Of a stretch of 64,000 nucleotides of DNA, positions 1-8,322 are shown in pieces. Numbering within the stretch: position 1 is the stretch's first letter; every line of letters begins with the position of its first letter. This DNA comes from Nocardia ignorata NBRC 108230 (GTDB taxonomy: Bacteria > Actinomycetota > Actinomycetes > Mycobacteriales > Mycobacteriaceae), in NCBI RefSeq assembly GCF_001612905.1, contig NZ_BDBI01000011.1, forward strand, positions 124,001 to 188,000, given 5' to 3'. The notes under the pieces were generated by a model. The model worked only from the letters and a program-made list of their open reading frames with translations, made no database searches and had not been told where the DNA came from. The translations under genes were made by a program, and so were the position numbers.

Positions 1-95
1 TCTGGAAGCCCGCCGACACGTTCAAGGAGCGCGCTGAACTCGACGACGCCTACCGCAACGGTTCGCGGCCGTGGATGGTGTGGGAGTCGGCGTGA
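1..95 (+). CDS. rfbF: Glucose-1-phosphate cytidylyltransferase, C-terminal fragment (5' end outside window)
   Basis: Only the last 30 residues are present. The reading frame starts at base 3 and runs to a TGA at 93-95. It reads W-K-P-A-D-T-F-K-E-R and ends in N-G-S-R-P-W-M-V-W, which matches the usual RfbF tail (W-R-P-M-D-T-x-K ... G-x-A-P-W-x-x-W). RfbF makes CDP-glucose from glucose-1-phosphate and CTP, the entry to CDP-deoxysugars. The stop overlaps the GTG start of the next gene by two bases, so the two are probably co-transcribed. Most of the gene lies upstream of the window, so completeness cannot be judged. The assignment rests on a short tail plus the deoxysugar context. Confidence 0.72.
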   Translation, partial: WKPADTFKERAELDDAYRNGSRPWMVWESA

Positions 96-742
96 TCGGT
101 TTGTTCACCCGTCCGCCGAAGCGGATCGCGGTGCTCGGCGCGCACTGTGACGACATCGCCATCGGCATGGGTGCCACCCTGCTCGCGCTCACCGCCGCAG
201 ACCCGGAGGTCGAGGTGCGGGCACTGGTTCTCTCCGGCGGCGGCACCGCACGCGAGGACGAGGAACGCGCGGCACTCACCGCCTTCTGCTCCGGGACCAA
301 ACCCAAGCTCGAGGTGCTCGACGTGCCGGACGGGCGGGCGCCCGCGCACTGGGATCGGATCAAGGACGCGCTCGGCGCGTTCGGCCGCGGCGGTGAACCG
401 GAGGTGGTGTTCGCGCCGCATCGCGGAGACGCCCACCAGGATCACCGGTTGCTCGCCGAGTTGGTGCCCACCGAGTTCCGTGACCACCTGATCCTCGGCT
501 ACGAGATCCTCAAGTGGGAGACCGATACTCCGGCCCCGACGCTGTACCACCCGATGGATGCCGAACTGCTGCACCGCAAGTCGCGGTTGCTGCACGAGCA
601 CTATCCGTCGCAGGCGGGCCGGGACTGGTTCGACGAACAGGCCTTCCTCGGATTGGCCCGGATGCGTGGCGTGCAGTGTCACGCGCCGTATGCCGAGGCT
701 TTCGTGCTCGACAAAGCGATCATCAGATGGGAACAGGCGTGA
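92..742 (+). CDS. PIG-L/LmbE family deacetylase
   Basis: The product is a 216-residue member of the GlcNAc-PI/mycothiol/LmbE-like zinc deacetylase family. The metal-binding signature appears as A-H-C-D-D at residues 17-21 (most members have AHPDD), and the third zinc ligand region is H-Q-D-H at about 115-118. Family members remove N-acetyl groups from sugars. Next to rfbF and a sugar SDR, the target is probably a sugar or nucleotide-sugar intermediate of the glycan, which is inference. I chose GTG 92 because it overlaps the rfbF stop (GTGA) and starts directly before the Rossmann-like core; an in-frame ATG at 71 would lie inside rfbF. The gene ends in a GTGA overlap with a possible start of the next gene, typical of translational coupling. 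Confidence 0.85.
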   Translation: MIGLFTRPPKRIAVLGAHCDDIAIGMGATLLALTAADPEVEVRALVLSGGGTAREDEERAALTAFCSGTKPKLEVLDVPDGRAPAHWDRIKDALGAFGRGGEPEVVFAPHRGDAHQDHRLLAELVPTEFRDHLILGYEILKWETDTPAPTLYHPMDAELLHRKSRLLHEHYPSQAGRDWFDEQAFLGLARMRGVQCHAPYAEAFVLDKAIIRWEQA

Positions 743-744
743 AC

Positions 745-1779
745 ATGCGGGTACTTGTCACCGGGCATCAGGGATACCTCGGCACCGTGATGGTTCCGCT
801 GCTGCAGGCGGCGGGCCACGAGGTCACGGGTCTGGACATCGGGTACTTCGCCGAGTGTGTGCTCGGCGAATTCGCCGGTGACCCGGCGGGTCTCGCCGTG
901 GATCTGCGGGAGGTGACGGTCGAGCAGTTGCGCGGGTTCGACGCGGTGATCCACCTGGCGGCGCTGTCCAACGACCCGCTCGGCGCGCTGGCGCCCGAGA
1001 TCACCTACGACATCAACCATTACGCCTCGGTCCGGTTGGCACGGCTGGCCAAGGAAGCAGGGGTGCGCCGGTTCCTGTACGCCTCCACGTGTTCGGTGTA
1101 CGGCGCGGCGGGCGAGGAACTGGTCACCGAACAGGCGCCGCTGCGCCCGATCACGCCCTACGCCGAGAGCAAGGTGCGGGTCGAAGACGATGTGGCGGCG
1201 CTGGCCGACAGTGACTTCGTCCCGGTATTCCTGCGCAACGCAACGGCTTTCGGGTTCTCGCCGCGGCTGCGTGCCGATATCGTGCTCAACAACCTGGTCG
1301 GGTACGCGGTGCTCACCGGTGAGGTGAAGGTGCTCTCCGACGGCACACCGTGGCGCCCACTGGTGCACGCCGCGGATATCGCGACCGCGTTCGCGATGTG
1401 CCTGACCGCGCCGGCGGCCGACGTCTCGTGCCGCGCGTTCAATATCGGCACCGAGGTCAACAACCTCACCGTCGCCGAGATCGCGGGGGCCGTGGTGGAC
1501 GCGGTGCCGGGTTCGCGGTTGGTGATCACCGGTGAGAGCGGTGCCGATCCGCGCTCGTACCGGGTCGACTTCTCGGCCGCGCGCGAGGTTCTCGGTTTCG
1601 AGGCGAAGTGGACGGTGCCCGCGGGTGCCGAGGAGCTGTTCATCGAATACACGACGCGGGGGCTCACGTCCGAGGCGTTCTTCCAGCGTTTCACCCGGCT
1701 GCCGCACCTGCGTGGGCTGTGCGAGGCGGGTGTGCTCGACGACCGGTTGCGCCGGATCAGTGCGCGGGCCTCAGCGTAG
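745..1779 (+). CDS. NAD-dependent sugar epimerase/dehydratase (extended SDR)
   Basis: This 344-residue extended SDR carries the nucleotide-binding motif T-G-H-Q-G-Y-L-G at residues 6-13, a catalytic serine in A-S-T-C-S-V-Y-G (113-120) and Y-A-E-S-K (139-143) as the Tyr/Lys pair. Proteins of this type oxidise, reduce or epimerise nucleotide-bound sugars. With the neighbouring rfbF, C-methyltransferase and RmlC-type gene, a CDP- or dTDP-deoxysugar substrate is likely but not shown. ATG 745 gives the cleanest Rossmann start. A GTG at 739, overlapping the stop of the deacetylase, is an equally possible coupled start. The 3' end overlaps the end of the convergent rmlC-like gene by 23 bases, so I see no terminator between them. 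Confidence 0.85.
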   Translation: MRVLVTGHQGYLGTVMVPLLQAAGHEVTGLDIGYFAECVLGEFAGDPAGLAVDLREVTVEQLRGFDAVIHLAALSNDPLGALAPEITYDINHYASVRLARLAKEAGVRRFLYASTCSVYGAAGEELVTEQAPLRPITPYAESKVRVEDDVAALADSDFVPVFLRNATAFGFSPRLRADIVLNNLVGYAVLTGEVKVLSDGTPWRPLVHAADIATAFAMCLTAPAADVSCRAFNIGTEVNNLTVAEIAGAVVDAVPGSRLVITGESGADPRSYRVDFSAAREVLGFEAKWTVPAGAEELFIEYTTRGLTSEAFFQRFTRLPHLRGLCEAGVLDDRLRRISARASA

Positions 1780-2320
1780 CGCGCAGCCGCGCCCAGCTGC
1801 CCGCGCGCGCGTCGCGGTCGGAGACCACGGTCACCGGCAGCGGCCAGTCGATGTCGAGGTCGGGGTCGTCGTAGGCGACCCCGAGGTCTTCGGCGGGGTC
1901 GTGTGGGCGATCGATGCGGTAGCACACGTCGGCGATATCGGTGAGCGCCTGGAAGCCGTGCAGGAAGCCCGGCGGCACGTACAGGTGGTGGAACAGCTCG
2001 TCGTCGAGGCGGAAGGCTTGCCGCGCACCGAATGTGGGCGAGCCGGGGCGGATGTCGACGAGCACGTCGTGCACCGCGCCGTGCGCGCAACGCACCAGTT
2101 TGGCCTCGCCACGACCGCCGCGCCCGTGCATACCCCTGATCACCCCGCGCTTCGACCGCGACTGCGAGTCCTGGACGAATCTCGCTGCGGCACCGTCGAT
2201 TCCGAGGTGGGCGTCGAATTCTTCGGCGTCGAAGGTGCGGGTGAACAGGCCGCGGTCGTCGCGGAACGGCTCGGGGACGAGCACAACCACATCGGCCAGT
2301 TCGGTCTTTTCGATACGCAC
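1757..2320 (-). CDS. dTDP-4-dehydrorhamnose 3,5-epimerase family protein (RmlC-like)
   Basis: The 187-residue product has the RmlC cupin layout: a phosphate-binding arginine near 53-58, G-V-I-R-G-M-H at 59-65 with the catalytic His65, and P-P-G-F-L-H-G-F around 116-123. RmlC enzymes epimerise C3 and/or C5 of 4-keto-6-deoxy nucleotide sugars. The segment after His65 is G-R-G-G-R-G-E-A-K where most RmlC proteins have the aromatic Y-Q stretch, so it may be a C3- or C5-only epimerase of a deoxysugar pathway. The start is GTG 2320; longer open frame upstream has no family similarity. It diverges from the C-methyltransferase with only 14 bases between starts, so its promoter must lie inside that gene. 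Confidence 0.85.
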   Translation of the reverse strand: MRIEKTELADVVVLVPEPFRDDRGLFTRTFDAEEFDAHLGIDGAAARFVQDSQSRSKRGVIRGMHGRGGRGEAKLVRCAHGAVHDVLVDIRPGSPTFGARQAFRLDDELFHHLYVPPGFLHGFQALTDIADVCYRIDRPHDPAEDLGVAYDDPDLDIDWPLPVTVVSDRDARAGSWARLRATLRPAH

Positions 2321-2334
2321 GAGGACATCCTGCC

Positions 2335-3417
2335 ATGACCCGCCGCTGCCGAGGTTGCGGTGACACCGCGCTGCGCACCCTGCTCGACCTGGGCACGGTG
2401 CCCGCCGCCGACCACTTCCCACCTCGCGATTCCCCGATGCGGCCGACCGAGTCCGGGCATCCGCTGCGGATGGACCGGTGCGCGGCGTGCGGGCTGGCCC
2501 AGCTCGCCGACGACGACACCGTCACCGCCGAACCGCGTGGGATCGAACCGCAGGCGCTGCGCGATCAGGCGGCCGACGCGATCGACCGGGTGCGTGCGGC
2601 CGGTCTGCTCGCCGGCGCGACCGTGACCGAGTTCGGCAGTCCGCACGGCGGTACCTGGTTGCCGCTGCCCGGTTTCACCGAGACCACCGGGCCCGCCGAT
2701 GTGGTCCTCGACTGTTTCGGCATCATGCACGAACCCGACCAGCGCGCCGCCTTCGCCGCCCGCGCCGCCGCGACCGCACCCGGGGGCGTGCTGCTCGTGC
2801 AGTTCCATTCGCTGGCCGCGATCGTGGCGCAGGGGCAGTGGAATGCGTTGCGGCACGGCCACTTCGCCTACTACTCTCTCGCCTCCCTGCGTACCCTTCT
2901 CGCCGCGGCGGGGATGAGCGTCGTGACGGCATGGGAGTTCGACCTCTACGGCGGCACGGTGCTGGTCGCCGCGCGTCACGGTTCGCATCCCGCCGACCGG
3001 GCGGTCGAGCAGTTGCTGGCAGCCGAGGAGGAGGCGCTGGCGGCGGCCGGCGGACTGCAGCAGGTGGTGGATCGCCACGTCGGCGCTCTCCACGATTGGC
3101 TGGAAGACCGTGCCGCCCACGGTCTTCGGACCTTCGCCTACGGCGCCGCCTCCCGGGCTGTCGCTCTCCTGGCTATGGCGGGCGCGCACCGGGAACTCCT
3201 CGCCGGTGTGGCCGACGCCTCGCCCGGCAAACAGGGCCGACGCATGCCAGGAACCGACGTCCCCATCATCTCCCCCACCGACCTGGTGGCGGCCGAACCC
3301 GACGCTGTCCTGCTCACGCTCCCCGATCTCCTCCGCGAAGTCCGAACTTCCCTCCCGCAACTCGACGGCCGCTGGTTCGTCGACGATCCCGTCCGCCCGC
3401 GAAAGGTCGACCGGTAG
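2335..3417 (+). CDS. Sugar C-methyltransferase (zinc-finger type, TylC3/NovU family), short SAM domain
   Basis: The first 55 residues hold the paired zinc-binding cysteines C-R-G-C-G (5-9) and C-A-A-C-G-L of the sugar C-methyltransferase N-terminal domain. A SAM-binding core with E-F-G-S-P-H-G-G and the matching C-terminal domain (Y-G-A-A-S-R at about 260-265) follow. Such enzymes methylate carbon 3 of 4-keto-deoxysugars to make branched sugars. The protein has 360 residues while relatives usually have about 400-415. The loss seems to lie between SAM motif I and the acidic motif, where about 40-50 residues are missing, so activity may be altered or absent. It closes the nucleotide-sugar group and is followed by 149 bases without a clear gene or hairpin before the convergent GT operon. 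Confidence 0.8.
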   Translation: MTRRCRGCGDTALRTLLDLGTVPAADHFPPRDSPMRPTESGHPLRMDRCAACGLAQLADDDTVTAEPRGIEPQALRDQAADAIDRVRAAGLLAGATVTEFGSPHGGTWLPLPGFTETTGPADVVLDCFGIMHEPDQRAAFAARAAATAPGGVLLVQFHSLAAIVAQGQWNALRHGHFAYYSLASLRTLLAAAGMSVVTAWEFDLYGGTVLVAARHGSHPADRAVEQLLAAEEEALAAAGGLQQVVDRHVGALHDWLEDRAAHGLRTFAYGAASRAVALLAMAGAHRELLAGVADASPGKQGRRMPGTDVPIISPTDLVAAEPDAVLLTLPDLLREVRTSLPQLDGRWFVDDPVRPRKVDR

Positions 3418-3566
3418 CCGATTCCCGGCAACTCGTCGTCCCCTGTACGCACGACCCGCCGGAAACCCACGCCGAGCGCGCACGGCTGAGGGGGCCCACC
3501 CGTCGAAGGACGGCCGGTACGCCAGGACCCACCGACGTCCGACCTGCGGGACGACTCACCGGGGGG

Positions 3567-4712
3567 TCACGGTGAGGCTGGTGCTGCCGACGTCGAGTTC
3601 GCGGCCGGTGTCGACATCGCTCGGTCCCCGTCGCCGACCACCGTGTCGAACATGTGCGGGCGGGTCCGGGTGCGATTGTGCCGGGTGGCGATCTTCGCGA
3701 GTCCCGCTTCGCGGAGCCGAGCGCGCAGGGCGTGGTCCTCGGTGATCCGGCTCAGCGCCTCGCACAAGGCGTGTGGGTCGTCGGGGCGGACGCATACCGC
3801 GACGTCGGTGCTCACATTGCCGCCGTGGTCGGTCGCGACCACGGGGACGCCCACGCTCATCGCTTCGAGCACAACCAGCGGTCCCGCTTCGGGGAGGACG
3901 CTGGCCGAAACGAGGACGTCCCAGCCTCGGATGGTCGGCAGTGGGTCGACGTGGCCGAGGAAGCGCACACGGCCGGCGAGGTCGGGCCGGGCCGCGCGGT
4001 CGCGCAGGCACGCCAGGTACGGTTCGTCGCCGGGCAGGGCCGTCCCCGCGATCTCGACGCACACGCCGGGCAGTGCCGCGACGGCTTCCAGCAGCACGTG
4101 GTGGCCCTTCCACTCGGTGATCACTCCGAGGATGCCGACCACGGGGTGCGAGCGATCCAGCACGGGTGCGGGCTCGACCGGCCACGGCACCCCGAGCCAG
4201 GCCACCTGGGTCTCGATGCCGAGCGCGCGCACCGGGGCCGCCGCCCGTTCGGATACCGCGACGGCCCGTGCCAGCGCCATCCGACCGATCCGCGCAACCG
4301 CGAATTGTCTTGTGCTGGCGAGAATGTCGTGTACCAACCAGACCGTGTCACGGCGCCGGGGCACCGACATCGCCACGGCGGGCAGGGCCATCGTCGAGTT
4401 CACCACCAGCCGCGCCCGGCCACCGCGCGAGGCCTTTCGCAACGCGGCGGCGGCCAGCACCCAGTGCCACAGCATCACCAGTGCGGCCGCGAACCGCGCA
4501 CCGCCCTGCTGACCCGACAAGCCGAGTTCCGGGATCGGCACATGTCCCACCGAGCCGGGCAGCCGTTCGCTGAGCGCGCCGACCGGGCACGCCACCCGCA
4601 CCCGGTAACCGCGCGCCACCGCCAGCTCGATCAGATCGAGCATCACCTTCTCCGCGCCCGAGGCCTGCGCGCTGTGGGCGACGAACAGCAGGTCCCGCTC
4701 AGCGCCCGGCAC
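3567..4712 (-). CDS. Glycosyltransferase family 4
   Basis: The 381-residue protein has the GT-B fold signatures of GT4. The N-terminal part carries H-S-A-Q-x-S-G-A-E-K, the glycine loop typical of acceptor-domain GT4 enzymes. The C-terminal donor domain has G-V-I-T-E-W-K-G-H and the E-x7-E motif in P-E-A-G-P-L-V-V-L-E-A. It would transfer a sugar from a nucleotide donor to a growing lipid-linked oligosaccharide on the cytoplasmic face. It is the last gene of the minus-strand glycan operon, and its ATG overlaps the end of the glycosidase gene by 14 bases. The last 40 residues are poorly conserved and rich in Ser, Ala and Pro. Donor and acceptor cannot be predicted. Confidence 0.85.
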   Translation of the reverse strand: MPGAERDLLFVAHSAQASGAEKVMLDLIELAVARGYRVRVACPVGALSERLPGSVGHVPIPELGLSGQQGGARFAAALVMLWHWVLAAAALRKASRGGRARLVVNSTMALPAVAMSVPRRRDTVWLVHDILASTRQFAVARIGRMALARAVAVSERAAAPVRALGIETQVAWLGVPWPVEPAPVLDRSHPVVGILGVITEWKGHHVLLEAVAALPGVCVEIAGTALPGDEPYLACLRDRAARPDLAGRVRFLGHVDPLPTIRGWDVLVSASVLPEAGPLVVLEAMSVGVPVVATDHGGNVSTDVAVCVRPDDPHALCEALSRITEDHALRARLREAGLAKIATRHNRTRTRPHMFDTVVGDGDRAMSTPAANSTSAAPASP

Positions 4713-5769
4713 GCAGCACCTCCGCGTGGTTGCGCACCACGGTCACCGCCGGTTTCTCGGAGTAGTCGCGGCGTAGCAGACCGAAGTTGTCCTCGAGGTC
4801 GTGCGGGTCGGCGCCCGCGTCGACCAGCGAGTAGACGAACACGGGGCCGATATCGTGGATGGCGGCGACCATGCCGAGTCCCTGATCGATGATCTGGGCC
4901 TGCACGTCTTCGCTCACGGCGCGCGCACCGGAACCGGTCGGCGCACCGAACTCGGTGGGCCACAGCTGCATCGTGGTGTCGTGGTTGGCGTCCATGATGC
5001 GCCGGATCCGCATGAGGTTGCCGAAGGCGTTGTACCAGCTCTGCGATTCGGGCAGTTCGGGGTACGAGTACGGGTGCACGGCGACGGCGTCGAAGTCGGG
5101 GGCGGCGCCGATGGCGTAGAGCGCTTCGACGAAGGTGGCGGGGGCGATGTCGCGGCCGTCGTCGGCGGCAGGCGCCAGCCCGCCGACGATGATCTGCCCG
5201 TGCGGCTGACGGGCGCGCACGGCGAGCGCGGCTTGCCGCAGCAGGTGCGCGTAGGTGGCCACATCGGGCTTCGGCGCGAAGAAGGCGGTCACATTGGGTT
5301 CGTTCCAGACCTCCCAGTGTGCGATCTGGTCGCGATAGTGATCCACGGCGTCACCGACGAACCGCCCGAACAACACCGGTTGCGGTGCGGTCTTGCTGCC
5401 GCCGTCACCGCCGTGCTGTCCGGCCCAGGCGGGCGCGTAGGTCAGGATCGCCAGCACCGAAAGATTGTGGGCGCGCGCGGCCCGCACGGCGCGGTCGGTG
5501 GCCGACCAATCCTGTTCGCCGCGAACAGGTTCGATGACCGACCAGTCGATGTCGATCCGCACCCAGGTGGCGCCGGTCTGCGCCACGATGCCCATCTGCC
5601 GGTCCAGTTCCGCGGCGTCGAGCTGCAGCCAGGTGTGTCCGCCCGAGATGCCGAGACCGCCGCGCACCACTGGTTCAGTGCTCGCTGTCGGCTCCGGTGC
5701 GCACCCGAGGACTGTCGCCATGACGACCACTGCGGTCAGCCCCGCCCGAGCGATTCGCCACAGTGTCAT
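4699..5769 (-). CDS. Lipoprotein with glycoside hydrolase (GH5/GH39-like TIM barrel) domain
   Basis: The 356-residue protein starts with a lipoprotein signal: basic M-T-L-W-R-I-A-R, a hydrophobic stretch and the lipobox V-L-G-C with Cys23. It should therefore be anchored outside the membrane. The rest is a clan-A (beta/alpha)8 hydrolase, with the acid/base glutamate in E-V-W-N-E-P-N (Glu157) and a probable nucleophile in W-P-T-E-F-G-A-P (Glu273). Inside a Wzx/Wzy-type operon it may trim or limit the exported polymer, as glycosidases do in some exopolysaccharide systems; that role is inference. Its start lies 95 bases inside the end of the flippase gene, but no later start keeps the signal peptide. 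The exact GH family needs a profile search. Confidence 0.8.
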   Translation of the reverse strand: MTLWRIARAGLTAVVVMATVLGCAPEPTASTEPVVRGGLGISGGHTWLQLDAAELDRQMGIVAQTGATWVRIDIDWSVIEPVRGEQDWSATDRAVRAARAHNLSVLAILTYAPAWAGQHGGDGGSKTAPQPVLFGRFVGDAVDHYRDQIAHWEVWNEPNVTAFFAPKPDVATYAHLLRQAALAVRARQPHGQIIVGGLAPAADDGRDIAPATFVEALYAIGAAPDFDAVAVHPYSYPELPESQSWYNAFGNLMRIRRIMDANHDTTMQLWPTEFGAPTGSGARAVSEDVQAQIIDQGLGMVAAIHDIGPVFVYSLVDAGADPHDLEDNFGLLRRDYSEKPAVTVVRNHAEVLRAGR

Positions 5770-7267
5770 CGGTTTCCGGTCCTCGCAAGCTTCGTATGGT
5801 CAATCCCTCGGTCCTTCGCATGATGCTTCCGGCGATGAGAACGTATATCAGGCAGGCCGCAGCGCAGGTGAGAATCCACGGGGGCGCCCAGTGCCGTTGG
5901 GCCAGGCTCGCGACGCCCACGACGGCGACGGCGACACCGGTGAGCGCGGCCACCGTCGCGACCGGGAGCAGCCGCCGCAGCCGTACCGTCGCGAGCACCG
6001 CGATCCACACCGCGATCAGCAACACCACCTGGGCGATCAACCCGGCGATGGCGGCGCCCTCGTACGACATCCGGTCGATCAACGGCCACGCGACGCCCAG
6101 GTTCACCGCGAGCGCCAGCGCGGCGATCCACGGGATCAGGGCGTTGCGTCCGGTCGCCATGAGCGCGACCAGGCCGAGGTTCGCGACCGCACCGAGCAGG
6201 CCTGCGGCCACCTGGATCCGGCCCGCGTCGGCCGCCTCGACGAAGTTCTCGCCGAACAGCAACCCGATCACCTGACCTGCGACCGGCCAGAAGGCCACGA
6301 GGGCGAGCAGACCCAAGGCGATCAGCGCGACATTCGCCTGCCGGAAATAGCGCCGGAAGCGGGGCGGGTCGTCGGGCCACAGCGCGATCAGCAGGGTCGT
6401 CAGCGGCGCGACGACCGAGACGGCGGCGGTGTCGAGCAGGTCGGCGAACTTCATGCCGACGGCGAACAGGCCGACGGCCTCGAAGCTGTCGGCGTGCCCG
6501 AGCAACAGCAGCCCGACCTTCTGCAGCATGATGATGAGCGCCAGACCGATGCTCAGCGGCAGCGCCTCGCGCAACATCGGCCCCCACCAGCGCAACTCGA
6601 TGCGCCGCGCCGGGATGGGCCCGCCGAGGCCGCGCGTCACCGCGACGATCTTCACCGCGACCGCGACGACCTCGTAGGCGATGGCAGGCACCACGACCCA
6701 CAGCAGCGTCGGCGCCCACAGCACCGCGGCGACCGTGAGTGCCAGTTGGACGCAGCGCGCGAGGGATTCGGCGGCGGCGACCAAGGTCAGGCGCATCGTC
6801 GACTGGAACAGGATGGTCAGCGCGTGGCTCGGGGTGGCGATCACCACCACCAGCCCGGCGAGCGCCGTGGCCGCGACAACCGGTGTGGGACACCGCATCA
6901 CGAGGACATAGCCGATGGCGAGCCCGTAGCCCACCAGGCCGAGAACTGTGCGCAATACGATGAACGAGGCGGCCACCTCGGAGGCCTCGGTGGGATCGCC
7001 GTGCACGAGTTTGCCGATGACCGCCCGCCCGACACCCAGATCGGTGACGATCGCCAGCATGCCGAGCAGCCCGAAAACGAAGGAGAAATAGCCCCATTCG
7101 ACCGTCGGCAACGACCGTGCGATGAGGGTGGTACCGAGCAGGCCGAGCGCGGCGGCGAAGATCCGGGCGGCCAGCATGGCGGCGGTGTTGTTGGCCGCGG
7201 CACGGCCCGATTGCGCGCGGCGCCTGCTCTCGGCTTGCTCGTCGATGGCGGCGGTCTGCTCGCTCAC
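5675..7267 (-). CDS. Polysaccharide flippase (Wzx-like, MATE/MOP superfamily)
   Basis: The 530-residue product is almost entirely hydrophobic, with about 12-14 predicted membrane segments. The N-terminal half has the A-R-S-L-P-T-V-E-W-G-Y-F pattern typical of the polysaccharide biosynthesis export family. It would flip undecaprenyl-linked repeat units to the outside. I set the start at GTG 7267, which overlaps the stop of the upstream GT4 (GTGA) and precedes a short polar N-terminus; the open frame extends further upstream but only as a shadow of the GT gene. The last 30 or so residues are polar, arginine- and glycine-rich and lie in the 95-base overlap with the lipoprotein gene. That tail may be dispensable. 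Confidence 0.87.
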   Translation of the reverse strand: MSEQTAAIDEQAESRRRAQSGRAAANNTAAMLAARIFAAALGLLGTTLIARSLPTVEWGYFSFVFGLLGMLAIVTDLGVGRAVIGKLVHGDPTEASEVAASFIVLRTVLGLVGYGLAIGYVLVMRCPTPVVAATALAGLVVVIATPSHALTILFQSTMRLTLVAAAESLARCVQLALTVAAVLWAPTLLWVVVPAIAYEVVAVAVKIVAVTRGLGGPIPARRIELRWWGPMLREALPLSIGLALIIMLQKVGLLLLGHADSFEAVGLFAVGMKFADLLDTAAVSVVAPLTTLLIALWPDDPPRFRRYFRQANVALIALGLLALVAFWPVAGQVIGLLFGENFVEAADAGRIQVAAGLLGAVANLGLVALMATGRNALIPWIAALALAVNLGVAWPLIDRMSYEGAAIAGLIAQVVLLIAVWIAVLATVRLRRLLPVATVAALTGVAVAVVGVASLAQRHWAPPWILTCAAACLIYVLIAGSIMRRTEGLTIRSLRGPETDDTVANRSGGADRSGRHGDSPRVRTGADSEH

Positions 7268-8322
7268 GGCAGGAGTCCGGCCGTGCGATAGGCGGCGACG
7301 GTGGCCTCGGCGGTGGCCTGCCAGCTCAGTTTCGTCATCGCGACCAGGCCACGGTCGCGCAGTTCCCGATTGGCGGCCTCGTCGTGCAGCAGCGGACGCA
7401 TCGCCCGGACCCACGCCTCGGGGTTCGTGCCCTCGACCAGGACCGCACCGTCACCGCAGACCTGGGGCAGCGCGCCGACCGCGCTGGCGACGACCGCGCC
7501 CCCGCAGGCCATGGCCTCCACCGGCGGCAGACCGAAGCCCTCGTATTCCGAGCAGTAGGCCACCACGGTCGCGGCCGCGTAGAGGGCGGGCAGGTCCGCG
7601 AAGTCCACGTAGCCGAGCCCGGTCGCCGAGGCCGGTGCCTGCGGGCCATCGGACCCGGCGCCCGCAAGCACGAGCGGGATGTCGAGATCGCCCGCGACCC
7701 GCGCCAGCATCGCGACCTGTTTGCGTGGTTCGACGGTGCCGACCTGCAGCACGAAGCGTGGCGGCAGCGCGTACCGGGCGCGCACCCGGTCCACGGCGGC
7801 CTCGTCGGGCACCGTCGCCCAGGCGGCCGGGGCGAGCGGGACGACGACGGCCTCGCGTCGGAAGCGGTCGGCGATGCGCTGGGCGGTGAATTCGGAGACG
7901 GCGATGAGCAGGTCGGCGCGGGTCAGCGACATCCGCAGCAGCAGTTGCTCGCCGCGGGCCCGGTAGTGGCTGAACGCCCACGGCACGTCGAACACCGACA
8001 GGTCGTGCACGGTGCTGACCGTGGCCCTCGGGCCGGTGAGCGGGATATCGACATCGAGTCCGTGGAACACGTCGGCACCACGCTGCGGGGCAATGCCGTG
8101 CCAGGCCCGGCGCGCCCCCGCCGCGACCGGTCGCGTCATCGGGGCGATGCCCTCGGGCAGCACGGGCGCGGCATCGGCCTGGACCAGCGCCGACAGCGCG
8201 GTTCCCGGCATCAGCCCGACCATCCTTGCCAGCAGCTCGCGCTGGTAGGTGGCGACGCCCGCACCGTTCGGCCGGAACGCCAGCGCCCCGAAACACACTG
8301 CGGTACTGACGGATTCATTCAT
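7264..8322 (-). CDS. Glycosyltransferase family 4
   Basis: The 352-residue enzyme has the GT4 layout: F-R-P-N-G-A-G-V-A-T-Y near the N-terminus (acceptor-side glycine loop), S-E-F-T-A-Q-R linking the domains, V-G-T-V-E-P-R-K at the start of the donor domain and the E-x7-E motif in S-E-Y-E-G-F-G-L-P-P-V-E-A. It resembles mannosyl- or rhamnosyltransferases of actinobacterial glycan loci, but the sugar cannot be read from sequence. ATG 8322 overlaps the stop of the polymerase gene (ATGA) and the gene ends in a GTGA overlap with the flippase start. Translational coupling along the operon is therefore likely. Confidence 0.87.
   Translation of the reverse strand: MNESVSTAVCFGALAFRPNGAGVATYQRELLARMVGLMPGTALSALVQADAAPVLPEGIAPMTRPVAAGARRAWHGIAPQRGADVFHGLDVDIPLTGPRATVSTVHDLSVFDVPWAFSHYRARGEQLLLRMSLTRADLLIAVSEFTAQRIADRFRREAVVVPLAPAAWATVPDEAAVDRVRARYALPPRFVLQVGTVEPRKQVAMLARVAGDLDIPLVLAGAGSDGPQAPASATGLGYVDFADLPALYAAATVVAYCSEYEGFGLPPVEAMACGGAVVASAVGALPQVCGDGAVLVEGTNPEAWVRAMRPLLHDEAANRELRDRGLVAMTKLSWQATAEATVAAYRTAGLLP

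Noticed and set aside
3418..3566. Hidden gene or terminator between the methyltransferase and the convergent GT4
   Set aside because: I saw only short imperfect stems and no frame with coding bias.
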